Source: MGBC114844 sp910585855
GTDB lineage: Bacteria > Bacillota > Clostridia > Lachnospirales > Lachnospiraceae
Length of the DNA stretch: 64,000 nucleotides
Direction: 5' to 3'
Assembly: GCA_965646165.1 (NCBI GenBank)
Contig: CBFFYP010000013.1
Span: forward strand, 6,576-70,575
This document shows positions 24,627 through 33,262 of this stretch, in pieces; the stretch's first letter is position 1, and each line of letters opens with the position of its first letter. Both the position numbers and the translations under genes were made by a program. Under the pieces are notes generated by a model. It saw only the letters and a list, made by a program, of their open reading frames with translations. It was not told the origin of the DNA and did no database searches.

Positions 24627-25844
24627 ATGAGCGAAACATCTGTTATACAGTGGCTTGGTGATAAAAAAGAAACCGAAGTAGAATTAAAATATGGGTGTAA
24701 TCCCAATCAAAAACCTTCCCGTATTTATATGGAACAGGGAAATCTGCCAATCGAAGTATTAAACGGAAAACCCGGTTATATTAACTTTTTAGATGCACTT
24801 AATGGCTGGCAGTTAGTAAAAGAGTTAAAAGCAGCTTCTAATCTTCCGGCTGCTGCCTCTTTTAAACATGTTTCTCCGGCAGGAGCAGCCGTAGGGCTTC
24901 CTCTTTCCGATACATTAAAAAAGATTTACTGGGTGGAAGATTTAGGAGAATTGTCTGCTTTGGCATGTGCTTATGCAAGAGCCAGAGGAGCCGATCGGAT
25001 GTCTTCTTTTGGAGATTTTATTGCATTATCGGATATCTGTGATGTATCCACTGCCCGAATGATTAAACGAGAAGTTTCCGACGGAATTATTGCACCGGGT
25101 TATGAAGCAGAGGCTTTGGAGATTTTAAAGGCAAAGAAAAAGGGAAATTACAATATTCTTCTTGTCGATCCGGATTATGTCCCAGATCCAATCGAACGGA
25201 AACAAGTATTTGGCATTACATTTGAACAGAGCAGAAATGAATTAAAGATAGATACCAATTCTTTTTCTAATATAGTAACAGAGAATACACAGATTCCTGA
25301 AAAAGCAAAAGTTGATTTGGCTATTGCGATGATTACATTAAAATATACACAGTCAAATTCGGTTTGTTATGTGAAAGATGGACAGGCAATCGGAATCGGT
25401 GCAGGGCAGCAGTCACGTATTCACTGTACTAGATTAGCAGGGCAAAAAGCGGATAATTGGTGGCTTCGTCAGAATCCAAAAGTATTAGGACTGCAGTTCC
25501 TCGATCAGATTGGACGTGCCGATCGGGATAATGCAATTGATGTCTATATTGGAGAAGATGATATGGATGTTTTAGCAGATGGAGTATGGGAACATACTTT
25601 TCGAGTAAAACCAGAACGATTGGGAAAAGAAGAAAAACGGGATTGGCTGAATCAAATGTGTGGTGTAGCTCTTGGATCAGATGCATTTTTCCCATTTGGG
25701 GATAATATTGAACGGGCGCATCGCAGCGGTGTACAGTATATTGCTCAGCCCGGAGGATCGATTCGAGATGATCATGTGATTGCGACTTGCAATAAGTATC
25801 AGATTGCTATGGCTTTTACTGGAATTCGGTTGTTTCATCATTAA
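24627..25844 (+). CDS. AICAR formyltransferase (stand-alone PurH transformylase)
   Basis: 405 residues. KYGCNPNQKPSRIY and AASFKHVSPAGAAVG (the KHVSPAG transformylase motif) plus GGSIRDDHVIATCNKY near the end place it with the AICARFT domain of PurH. The MGS-like cyclohydrolase domain normally at the PurH N-terminus is absent, consistent with the adjacent purO-like gene. GGAGG precedes the ATG at 24627, 47 bases behind purO. Confidence 0.92.
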   Translation: MSETSVIQWLGDKKETEVELKYGCNPNQKPSRIYMEQGNLPIEVLNGKPGYINFLDALNGWQLVKELKAASNLPAAASFKHVSPAGAAVGLPLSDTLKKIYWVEDLGELSALACAYARARGADRMSSFGDFIALSDICDVSTARMIKREVSDGIIAPGYEAEALEILKAKKKGNYNILLVDPDYVPDPIERKQVFGITFEQSRNELKIDTNSFSNIVTENTQIPEKAKVDLAIAMITLKYTQSNSVCYVKDGQAIGIGAGQQSRIHCTRLAGQKADNWWLRQNPKVLGLQFLDQIGRADRDNAIDVYIGEDDMDVLADGVWEHTFRVKPERLGKEEKRDWLNQMCGVALGSDAFFPFGDNIERAHRSGVQYIAQPGGSIRDDHVIATCNKYQIAMAFTGIRLFHH

Positions 25845-25852
25845 ATTCCTTT

Positions 25853-25900
25853 ATCCCTTTATTTCAGAAGCAGCTCTTTTGGTATAAAGGGATTTTTTTT
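25853..25900 (+). terminator. Terminator of the purO unit
   Basis: ATCCCTTTAT (25853-25862) and ATAAAGGGAT (25884-25893) with eight T bases. Confidence 0.85.
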
Positions 25901-25955
25901 GCAAATAGGGGGGGAATGTGTGTTCGGGTGACTAGAAAGAAAGGAGTGGAGAGCA

Positions 25956-26792
25956 GTGTATCGTTTTGAAAAAATAGATAAAAAGCTGCTGGGGGAGCAA
26001 ATTGAAGATGAATTGATGAATTTTATTTTACAAGAACCGATTGAAGTGGGGCAGCGGATTCCAAATGAATTTGAACTAGCCGAAAGATTTGGGGTAGGAC
26101 GCAGTACTGTTCGGGAGGCTGTAAAAGGACTGGTTTCAAAGGGGATTTTGGAAGTACGCAGAGGTTCTGGAACTTATGTAATCGGAACAAGTTCTTTAGA
26201 TGAAGATCCACTTGGACTTTCAAAAATGAAAGATAAGTATCAGTTGGCTTTGGAATTATTTGATGTCCGGCTGATGTTAGAACCAGAGATTGCTTCACAG
26301 GCGGCGAAATATGGAACGGAGGAGGAACTACAGCAGTTAAAACAGCTTTGTGATGAAACAGAACAGATGTATTTAAGCGGAAGAAATCATATTCCAAAAG
26401 ATATTGCTTTTCATACTTGTATTGCAAGGTGCAGTAAGAATCGTGTGGTAGAAACATTGATTCCTTTGATTAATACAGCCGTTATGACATTTGCTAACTT
26501 AACACATCGGATGTTAATGGAAGAAACGATTGAAACACATCGTGCGATTGTAGAATCTATTTTAGAGCGTGATTCTGTTGGAGCAAAATGTGCGATGGTA
26601 ATGCATTTAACTTATAATCGGCAGGCATTATTCCGACAATGGAAAGAGCATCATAATCAAGAAGAAAAGGAAGAAACACAGGATATAGTACAAAAAATGC
26701 AGGAAATGCAGGAGAAGGAAACTCAAGAGCAAGAAATTTCAAAAGATTTTGAACAAACTCAGGAAAAGCAAGAGAAGGAACAAGAAGAATAA
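25956..26792 (+). CDS. FadR/GntR-family regulator of the sugar-acid genes
   Basis: 278 residues, GTG start with AAAGGAG. The N-terminal winged helix (RIPNEFELAERFGVGRSTVR, RRGSGTYV) is followed by an FCD ligand-binding domain (about residues 90-215; histidines in AFHTCIARCSKN and ETHRAIVESI). The last 45 residues are unusually rich in Glu and Gln (QEEKEETQD, MQEKETQEQE), with no counterpart in the family. It precedes a gluconate-type permease and a sugar-acid dehydratase, so it probably controls both through ATACATC dyads around 26793-26953. Confidence 0.85.
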   Translation: MYRFEKIDKKLLGEQIEDELMNFILQEPIEVGQRIPNEFELAERFGVGRSTVREAVKGLVSKGILEVRRGSGTYVIGTSSLDEDPLGLSKMKDKYQLALELFDVRLMLEPEIASQAAKYGTEEELQQLKQLCDETEQMYLSGRNHIPKDIAFHTCIARCSKNRVVETLIPLINTAVMTFANLTHRMLMEETIETHRAIVESILERDSVGAKCAMVMHLTYNRQALFRQWKEHHNQEEKEETQDIVQKMQEMQEKETQEQEISKDFEQTQEKQEKEQEE

Positions 26793-26807
26793 ATACATCA
26801 GATGTTA
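26793..26807 (+). promoter_or_regulatory. Operator-like dyad directly after the regulator gene
   Basis: ATACATCAGATGTTA repeats the palindrome of the promoter operator at 26939 with one mismatch at the right end. Related half-sites occur near 27001 (ACGTCAGAT) and 27042 (TTCATCAGATATCTG). Confidence 0.5.
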
Positions 26808-26938
26808 TAAAAAAAGTTATGATTTTCAAAAGGTATTTTTTATAGAAATTTATTTTTATTCGTCATTTTTAACAAAAAGCAAGGATTTTAAAAGTGAAAT
26901 TCTTGCTTTTTTTGTGTAAAAGAGAGAAGAAAAATAAA

Positions 26939-26981
26939 ATACATCTGATGTATTGACGAAATTTAAAAGAAATATTATACT
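26939..26981 (+). promoter_or_regulatory. Promoter and operator of the permease-dehydratase unit
   Basis: The 15-bp palindrome ATACATCTGATGTAT (26939-26953) abuts TTGACG (26953-26958); TATACT (26976-26981) follows after 17 bases. A FadR-type repressor bound there would cover the -35 box. The remaining leader up to 27170 holds no gene. Confidence 0.75.
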
Positions 26982-27170
26982 TATATTATAAAAACATATG
27001 ACGTCAGATAAATTTAAGAAAAAGGAGGGGAAAAGTAGAAATTCATCAGATATCTGGCAATTATGAATAATCGTATCAGAACTATAAATAATAAAGAAGA
27101 GCGATAGTGACAAAATTGTAAAATTGTGAATGAAGAGAAAATAAAATAAATAAGAAAAGAGGGAATGATT

Positions 27171-28520
27171 ATGACGGCTGAATTGAATCCAACACGATTA
27201 GTAATAGCGGCGATAATAGGATTAGTTATTTTATTGGTTTTAATTATTAAATTTAAGATTCAGGCTATGATATCCATTTTAATCGGTGCAATTTCTATCG
27301 GTTTGCTTGCCGGGATGCCTGCCGGAGATATTATTACAGCGGTAAATGATGGAATAGGCAATACATTAAAAGGAATTGCTTTACTGGTAGGACTTGGTTC
27401 TATGTTTGGGGCAATTTTGGAAGTTTCTGGGGGGGCGCAAACGTTAGCTGTTACGATGGTGAAATGGTTTGGAGATGAAAAGGCAGCTTGGGCACTTGGA
27501 ATCACCGGATTAGTTATTGCAATGCCAGTATTTTTTGATGCGGGGTTGATTATTTTGATTCCTTTGGCATTTTCACTTGCCAAAAGAACAAAGCGTTCTT
27601 CTTTATTTTATGCAATTCCGCTGCTTGCCGGTTTAGCAGTAGGTCATGCATTTATTCCTCCTACACCGGGTCCGATTTTGGTTGCTACTATGTTAGAAGT
27701 AGAGTTAGGATGGGTTATTTTAGTAGGTGTTTGCTGCGGTATCTTTTCAATGATTGTAGCAGGTCCGATTTGGGGAGCGATTTGTGGAAAGAAATATCAT
27801 ATTCCAGTTCCTGAACATGTAGCAAATCAGCAGGATTTTGATGAATCGAAGCTGCCGAATTTCTGGGTAATTGTGGGAATTATTTTGATTCCTTTGGTAT
27901 TGATTATTTGTGATTCTGTAGCAGGAGTAGTGCCAGCATTAAGTGGAGTACAGCCGTTCTTTGGATTTCTTGGAGAACCTTTTGTCGCACTTTTGATTGC
28001 TACTGTGGTTGCTATGTTGGTATTAGGACTGAAACATGGATATAGTACAGAAGAGTTAGAAAAAGTTATGACAAAATCTTTAGAGCCAACGGGATTGATT
28101 TTATTAGTGACAGCTTGTGGTGGAGTACTTCGTTATGTATTGCAGTATTCTGGATTAGGTGATGTAATTGGAAATGCGGTTTCTTCTATGTCTTTGCCGA
28201 TTGTTGTGCTGGCTTTTTTAGTAGCAGCATTGGTACGGATTTGCGTGGGTTCTGCTACAGTAGCTATGACAATGGCAGCAGGAATTATTGCTGCAATTCC
28301 AGGAATTTCGGAATTATCACCGCTTTATTTAGCTTGTACAACGGCAGCAGTAGCAGGTGGTGCTACCGTATGTTCTCATTTTAATGATTCCGGTTTCTGG
28401 CTGGTAAAATCTTTGGTTGGAATGGATGAAAAAACGACTTTAAAGACATGGACAATTATGGAAACGCTTGTTGGCGGAACTGGTTTTATAGTAGCATTGA
28501 TTATATCATTCTTTGCATAA
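27171..28520 (+). CDS. Gluconate:H+ symporter family (GntP) permease
   Basis: 449 residues with 12 or more hydrophobic segments. GHAFIPPTPGPILVA and FNDSGFWLVKS are GntP-family signatures. Members import gluconate, idonate or related sugar acids. I prefer the ATG at 27171 because GAGGG is 7 bases upstream; an ATG 6 bases earlier has no room for a ribosome site. The dehydratase gene follows after 99 bases. Confidence 0.9.
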   Translation: MTAELNPTRLVIAAIIGLVILLVLIIKFKIQAMISILIGAISIGLLAGMPAGDIITAVNDGIGNTLKGIALLVGLGSMFGAILEVSGGAQTLAVTMVKWFGDEKAAWALGITGLVIAMPVFFDAGLIILIPLAFSLAKRTKRSSLFYAIPLLAGLAVGHAFIPPTPGPILVATMLEVELGWVILVGVCCGIFSMIVAGPIWGAICGKKYHIPVPEHVANQQDFDESKLPNFWVIVGIILIPLVLIICDSVAGVVPALSGVQPFFGFLGEPFVALLIATVVAMLVLGLKHGYSTEELEKVMTKSLEPTGLILLVTACGGVLRYVLQYSGLGDVIGNAVSSMSLPIVVLAFLVAALVRICVGSATVAMTMAAGIIAAIPGISELSPLYLACTTAAVAGGATVCSHFNDSGFWLVKSLVGMDEKTTLKTWTIMETLVGGTGFIVALIISFFA

Positions 28521-28619
28521 TTTGGTATTTTTAGTTAATATTTGAGTTACGTGTTATGTTGTTATATGTTAAAATTTAAGGAGAATTTATTATATTATAT
28601 ATAGAAAGGATGAAAAAAG

Positions 28620-30377
28620 ATGGGTTGTTTAAAAAGTCAGGAAATGCGCAAATTAGCACCAGAATTAGATCCTTTGCGGATTGGAACAGGATGGAAGCCG
28701 GAGGATTTATCAAAGCCACAGATTATCATTGAAAGTACTGCAGGAGATAGCCATCCGGGTAGCGGACATCTTCCTATTTTAGTGGAAGAAGTGAGAAAAG
28801 GTGTTTTAGAAGCAGGCGGGTATGGCGCACGTTATTTTTGTACGGATATCTGTGACGGAGAAAGTCAGGGAACGGATGGTATTAATTTTAGTCTTGCCAG
28901 CCGGGAAATGATTGCAAATATGATTGAAATTCATGCAAATGCGACACCTTTTGATGCCGGAGTTTATCTTTCTAGCTGTGATAAAGGGCTTCCGGGAAAT
29001 TTAATGGGACTTTGCCGTGTCGATATTCCGGCAGTTGTTGTGCCGGGTGGAACGATGAATGCCGGACCGGATATGCTGACATTAGAGCAGTTAGGAATGT
29101 ATAGTGCAAAGTACCAGAGAGGAGAAATTGATGAAGAAAAGTTAAATTGGGCAAAAAATAATGCTTGTCCAAGCTGCGGGGCTTGTTCTTTTATAGGGAC
29201 GGCTTCTACTATGCAGATTATGGCAGAGGCTCTTGGGCTTGCTCTTCCGGGAAGTGCATTGATGCCTGCAACTAGTCCAGATTTGCTGGTATTTGCTCGT
29301 GAGGCAGGTAAACTTGCTGTAAAGTTGGCAGGAGTGGATGCAATGCGTCCAAGTAAGATTGTTACAAAAGAAAGTTTTGAAAATGCCATTTTAGTTCATG
29401 CTGCTATATCTGGAAGTACAAATTGTCTGCTGCATATTCCTGCGGTTGCACATGAGCTTGGAATTGAGATTACCGGAGATACTTTTGATCAGCTGCATCG
29501 AAATGCTCGCTATCTGTTAGATGTGCGCCCTGCTGGTCGGTGGCCAGCAGAATGTTTCTATTATGCTGGTGGTGTGCCTGCTATTATGGAAGAGATAAAG
29601 CAGCATTTGCATTTAGATGTGATGACTATAACAGGAAAAACACTTGGAGAAAATTTAGAGGAACTGAAACAGAATGGATTTTATGATCGCTGTGAGAAAT
29701 GGCTGCAGGAATTTAATAAGCGATATCACTGTGAACTGAAAAAAGAAGATATTATTCGTCCTTATGATAAAGCGATAGGAGTTGACGGAAGTATTGCCAT
29801 TCTTCGTGGAAATTTAGCACCAGAGGGAGCAGTTATCAAGCATACAGCTTGTCCAAAAGAGATGTTTCGTGCAATTCTTCGTGCAAAGCCATTTGACAGT
29901 GAGGAAGAGTGTTTAGATGCGGTATTAAAGCATAAAGTGGAAAAAGGAGATGCGGTATTTATTCGATATGAAGGACCGAAAGGAAGTGGGATGCCGGAAA
30001 TGTTTTATACTTCAGAAGCAATCAGCAGTGATAAAGAACTTGGACGCAGTATTGCTTTGATTACAGATGGACGCTTTTCTGGGGCATCGACAGGACCGGT
30101 AATTGGGCACTGCAGTCCAGAGGCAGCGGATGGAGGACCGATTGCTTTGGTAGAAGAGGGAGATTTGGTTGAAATTGATGTAATGGAACGAAAATTAAAT
30201 TTAATTGGAGTGAATGGGGAAAGAAAGACGCCGGAAGAGATGATACAGATTTTAGAAGAGCGTCGGAAAAATTGGACGCCTAGAAAAATGAGGTATCAAA
30301 GAGGTGCGCTTCGGTTGTTTAGTGAACATGCAGTAAGCCCTATGCGTGGAGCTTATTTGGAGTATGAGGAAAAATAA
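28620..30377 (+). CDS. IlvD/Edd-family sugar-acid dehydratase
   Basis: 585 residues. Iron-sulfur cysteines are in SSCDKGLPGN and NNACPSCGACSFIGTA; the metal-binding DGE is in TDICDGESQGTDGIN, and the C-terminal TDGRFSGASTGPVIGH is conserved. The family contains dihydroxy-acid dehydratase, phosphogluconate dehydratase and aldonic-acid dehydratases. Position behind a GntP permease and a FadR regulator favours a sugar-acid substrate over branched-chain synthesis. The exact substrate is not readable. Confidence 0.88.
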   Translation: MGCLKSQEMRKLAPELDPLRIGTGWKPEDLSKPQIIIESTAGDSHPGSGHLPILVEEVRKGVLEAGGYGARYFCTDICDGESQGTDGINFSLASREMIANMIEIHANATPFDAGVYLSSCDKGLPGNLMGLCRVDIPAVVVPGGTMNAGPDMLTLEQLGMYSAKYQRGEIDEEKLNWAKNNACPSCGACSFIGTASTMQIMAEALGLALPGSALMPATSPDLLVFAREAGKLAVKLAGVDAMRPSKIVTKESFENAILVHAAISGSTNCLLHIPAVAHELGIEITGDTFDQLHRNARYLLDVRPAGRWPAECFYYAGGVPAIMEEIKQHLHLDVMTITGKTLGENLEELKQNGFYDRCEKWLQEFNKRYHCELKKEDIIRPYDKAIGVDGSIAILRGNLAPEGAVIKHTACPKEMFRAILRAKPFDSEEECLDAVLKHKVEKGDAVFIRYEGPKGSGMPEMFYTSEAISSDKELGRSIALITDGRFSGASTGPVIGHCSPEAADGGPIALVEEGDLVEIDVMERKLNLIGVNGERKTPEEMIQILEERRKNWTPRKMRYQRGALRLFSEHAVSPMRGAYLEYEEK

Positions 30378-30383
30378 GAGAGT

Positions 30384-30422
30384 GCCGCTGCTTGGATTTT
30401 TATTCTGGCAGCGGCTTTTTTA
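30384..30422 (+). terminator. Terminator after the dehydratase
   Basis: GCCGCTGC (30384-30391) pairs with GCAGCGGC (30408-30415) and is followed by a T-tract. Confidence 0.85.
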
Positions 30423-30461
30423 TATTATGGTTATAATAAAAGAAGAAGGAGGGTTTCAATG

Positions 30462-30825
30462 GAGGACGCCAGATGCAAACCCCCTAGGCAGCCTGCTGTT
30501 CCAGTTTCCAAAAAGTAAGAAGTTCTAAGACTTCTGCATCTTAGTACATCTAACCGGACAGACCGGGGCGCAATTCGCCCTTATGGCAGTCAAAACTTTA
30601 CTGGCATACCAAAGGATATGATCCACCGCAATAAGATGGCTTCTCTTTCATACGGGCTAAACACGCCCCTTTTTTTGCATACCCTGCATGGAAGCAGGAT
30701 ATGCAAAAAATCTTAGGTTTTCAAGCAGAAGTCAAGAACTTCTAATTTTTTTCCAAAGTCACTGCAGGTTGCCTAGGGGGTTTGCATCTGGCTGTTTCTT
30801 GGCTTCGGAAAAAATAAAAAAAGAA
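30462..30825 (+). repeat. Family A cruciform element, complete copy
   Basis: Arms 30469-30496 and 30764-30791 pair over 27 of 28 positions plus one G-T; the copy-specific stem core is TGCAAACCCCCTAG. A second stem pairs the GAAGTTCTAAGACTTCTGC region with GCAGAAGTCAAGAACTTC. Core motifs CCGGGGCGCAATTCGCCC, GGGCTAAACACGCCCC and the TGCATGGAAGCA loop follow. The right tail CTGTTTCTTGGCTTCGG matches the copy at 47.3 kb. The gap to the LysR gene holds nothing else. Confidence 0.88.
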
Positions 30826-30933
30826 TGACATCCGTTTCTAAGAATTGCAGAAAACGATGTAATGAAAGGAAATTAGTCGATTAGTATAAATAAAGTGTAT
30901 GGAAGTATGAAATAGTAAACTATATGTCTGTTT

Positions 30934-31812
30934 TTATTTGAAGTATCTGTTTTTTAGGTATTCTAAAAGTCGTTCTGCAATAGGGGTAAATATCTGATAT
31001 TTTTTCCAGATTAGATATATTTTTGTTTCAAGTATAGGTGTCAGTGGACGAAAAATAAGACCGCTGCCGGGACTTGTATCGATAAGATGCTGAAAAGTCA
31101 GGAGGTATCCAAGACCTTCTTTTACAAATAGAGAACCGTTATAGGATAATTGGAAAGATCCTTCCAGATGCAGTTTTTCTATTTTGTTTTTGCACCATTT
31201 AGGAATATCGTGATTCCATCCTTGTTCCGAACAAAAGAGTGGCAGTCCGATTAGATCATCTGCACAAATCGCTTGTTTTTGTGCAAGAGGATCGTTTATT
31301 GGCATAATAACGCCCCATAGATCAGCTTCGGGAAAGGGAAGAAAATGGTATTTAGCAGTATTGGGCTCTTCAGCCAAGACGGCAAAATCAATCACACCTT
31401 TATCCAATTTTTCTGTAACCTGTTCTGTATCACCACTTGTGATATGATAATGCATATCGGGAAAGGTATTTTTAAATTGTTTAATAACAGAAGCGAGATG
31501 TTGAATTTGATAAGATTCTGCCAGACCAAAATAAATATCACCCCCTAGAACATCATCTAATGTAAGAAATTCGGTTGTAATCTTATCAGCCATTTTTACC
31601 AGATCTTCTGCTCGTTTTCGCAGTAAAATACCCTCTTCTGTAAGCTGTATACTAAAACTGTAGCGTGTAAACAGTTTTTTCCCAAGTTCATCTTCCAGTG
31701 ATTTTAATTGTTTCGAGAGTGTAGGCTGAGTAACGTGAAGCAGTTCTGCTGCACGGGTCATATTTTCTTCTCTTGCCACTGCCAAAAAATATCTCATAGT
31801 TCGCAGTTCCAT
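30934..31812 (-). CDS. LysR-family transcriptional regulator
   Basis: 292 residues. The N-terminal helix-turn-helix reads MELRTMRYFLAVAREENMTR and LLHVTQPTLSKQLKSLEDEL; the periplasmic-binding-like effector domain follows (about 90-290). It is divergent from a small protein gene and an alpha/beta hydrolase, its probable targets. AGGAGG precedes the ATG. Confidence 0.93.
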   Translation of the reverse strand: MELRTMRYFLAVAREENMTRAAELLHVTQPTLSKQLKSLEDELGKKLFTRYSFSIQLTEEGILLRKRAEDLVKMADKITTEFLTLDDVLGGDIYFGLAESYQIQHLASVIKQFKNTFPDMHYHITSGDTEQVTEKLDKGVIDFAVLAEEPNTAKYHFLPFPEADLWGVIMPINDPLAQKQAICADDLIGLPLFCSEQGWNHDIPKWCKNKIEKLHLEGSFQLSYNGSLFVKEGLGYLLTFQHLIDTSPGSGLIFRPLTPILETKIYLIWKKYQIFTPIAERLLEYLKNRYFK

Positions 31813-31836
31813 ATTGTCCTCCTATGATATTCTAAA

Positions 31837-31858
31837 AATTTATATCATGATATAAATT
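31837..31858. promoter_or_regulatory. Perfect 22-bp palindrome between lysR and the hydrolase genes
   Basis: Each 11-base half reads AATTTATATCA before mirroring. It contains T-N11-A arrangements usual for LysR-type sites and lies 25 bases before the lysR start, so it may serve autoregulation and control of the rightward genes. Confidence 0.6.
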
Positions 31859-31924
31859 ATAACCATTAGCGAAATAAAAATCAAGAAAATATAATTAAAA
31901 TATAGTAAGAAGGGAGGCGATCAT

Positions 31925-32149
31925 ACGGATGATTTAGATGATTTTATTCAGAACTTGAAAGATGCAGGCTGTAATTCGCAGATTGTTGCAAAGGTTTGCA
32001 GGTTATATTATAACGGTCAGGTTCAGGAAGCTGTAAAAATGCTTCGAAGGCATCGTTGTAACTTAATGGATAGCTTGCATGAAAGTCAGAAAAAGGTGGA
32101 TTGTCTTGATTTTTTAGTATGGCGTATGGAAAAAGAAAGAGAGGTATAA
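31925..32149 (+). CDS. Small conserved protein, apparent ACG start
   Basis: 74 residues if started at 31925: the frame DDLDDFIQNLKDAGCNSQIV then VKMLRRHRCNLMDSLHESQK. GGAGG at 31913-31917 is 7 bases before ACG, exactly where an ATG is expected; the only usual start in frame, TTG at 31955, has no ribosome site. Similar clostridial proteins of about 75 residues often precede alpha/beta hydrolases or similar enzymes; function unknown. The stop at 32149 is 5 bases before the hydrolase ATG. Confidence 0.6.
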   Translation, partial: TDDLDDFIQNLKDAGCNSQIVAKVCRLYYNGQVQEAVKMLRRHRCNLMDSLHESQKKVDCLDFLVWRMEKEREV

Positions 32150-32154
32150 ATAAA

Positions 32155-33174
32155 ATGGAAGATATAAGAAAGATTGAATTAACAAATGAATGGGATAAAA
32201 CTTTTCCAAGAAGTGAAAAAGTAAATCATCGAAAAGTAACGTTTTCGAATCGTTATGGAATTATATTGGCAGCAGATCTTTATGAACCGAAAAAAGCAGC
32301 AGAGAAGATGGCTGCGATTGCAGTATGCGGACCATTTGGTGCAGTAAAGGAGCAGGCTGCCGGGATATATGCACAGAGTATGGCAGAGCGTGGTTTCCTT
32401 ACGATAGCATTTGACCCTTCTTTTACTGGAGAAAGTGGAGGAAAACCTCGTTATATGGCATCACCGGATATCAATACGGAGGATTTTCAGGCAGCGGTAG
32501 ATTTTCTTTCCGTACAGGAAAATGTTGACCCTGAACGTATCGGCATTATCGGTATTTGTGGATGGGGCGGTTTGGCTCTTAATGCAGCGGCATTAGATAC
32601 TCGTATTAAAGCAACGGTTGCTTCTACCATGTATGATATGTCCCGTGTTAATGCTAACGGATATTTTGATGCTGATAATTCTGCTGATGCACGGTATGCC
32701 AAGAAAGAGGCTATGAATAAGCAGCGGATTATTGACTATAAAAATGGCAGTTATGCATTGGGCGGCGGTGTTGTTGATCCGCTTCCTGCAGATGCGCCTT
32801 TCTTTGTAGCAGATTATCATAATTATTATAAAACGGATCGTGGTTATCATAAGCGTTCTTTAAATTCTAATGGGGGATGGAATACGATAGGGTGTATGTC
32901 CTTTATCAATCAACCAATCCTTCAGTATATCAATGAAATTCGCAGTGCAGTTTTGATAATGCATGGAGAAAAAGCACATTCCTGTTATTTCAGTCGTGAT
33001 GCATATGCTGCTATGGTGAAAGATAATCCGTATATAGATAATAAAGAATTGTTGATTATTCCAGATGCAGTTCATACTGATTTGTATGATGGCGGCGAAA
33101 AAGATATCATTCCTTTTGATAAATTAGAACAATTTTTTAAAGAATATTTTTCGCTTGCCATACAATCCGCATGA
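32155..33174 (+). CDS. Alpha/beta hydrolase, dienelactone-hydrolase-like
   Basis: 339 residues. RYGIILAADLYEPK, the nucleophile region IGIICGWGGLAL (GxCxGG in place of GxSxG, so cysteine may be the nucleophile) and the late histidine in IPDAVHTDLYD are visible. The family resembles YcjY-like uncharacterised hydrolases. GAGAGG lies before the ATG. It probably forms an operon with the small gene upstream under the LysR regulator. Confidence 0.8.
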   Translation: MEDIRKIELTNEWDKTFPRSEKVNHRKVTFSNRYGIILAADLYEPKKAAEKMAAIAVCGPFGAVKEQAAGIYAQSMAERGFLTIAFDPSFTGESGGKPRYMASPDINTEDFQAAVDFLSVQENVDPERIGIIGICGWGGLALNAAALDTRIKATVASTMYDMSRVNANGYFDADNSADARYAKKEAMNKQRIIDYKNGSYALGGGVVDPLPADAPFFVADYHNYYKTDRGYHKRSLNSNGGWNTIGCMSFINQPILQYINEIRSAVLIMHGEKAHSCYFSRDAYAAMVKDNPYIDNKELLIIPDAVHTDLYDGGEKDIIPFDKLEQFFKEYFSLAIQSA

Positions 33175-33189
33175 AATGACAAAAACTGC

Positions 33190-33211
33190 CCGATAGGGTT
33201 AATCCTATCGG
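33190..33211 (-). terminator. Hairpin serving the minus-strand mini-gene
   Basis: CCGATAGG and CCTATCGG form an 8-bp stem; the T-tract (GCAGTTTTTG) follows on the minus strand, so it terminates leftward transcription and may also end the hydrolase operon. Confidence 0.6.
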
Positions 33212-33217
33212 ACGGTA

Positions 33218-33262
33218 TTATTCCATTGTTCTGATTTGCTCAACAAGAAAAATCTGTTTCAT
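33218..33262 (-). CDS. Candidate 14-residue mini-gene
   Basis: The minus strand has a strong ribosome site, AAGGGAGGA, 7 bases before an ATG that opens MKQIFLVEQIRTME and a TAA. Upstream is TATACT at about 33298-33293, and 6 bases after the stop comes a hairpin with T-tract. The unit promoter, ribosome site, 14 codons, terminator is complete. It could be a signalling or regulatory peptide or a leader. The rest of the 370-base gap 33175-33545 shows nothing else. Confidence 0.45.
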   Translation of the reverse strand: MKQIFLVEQIRTME

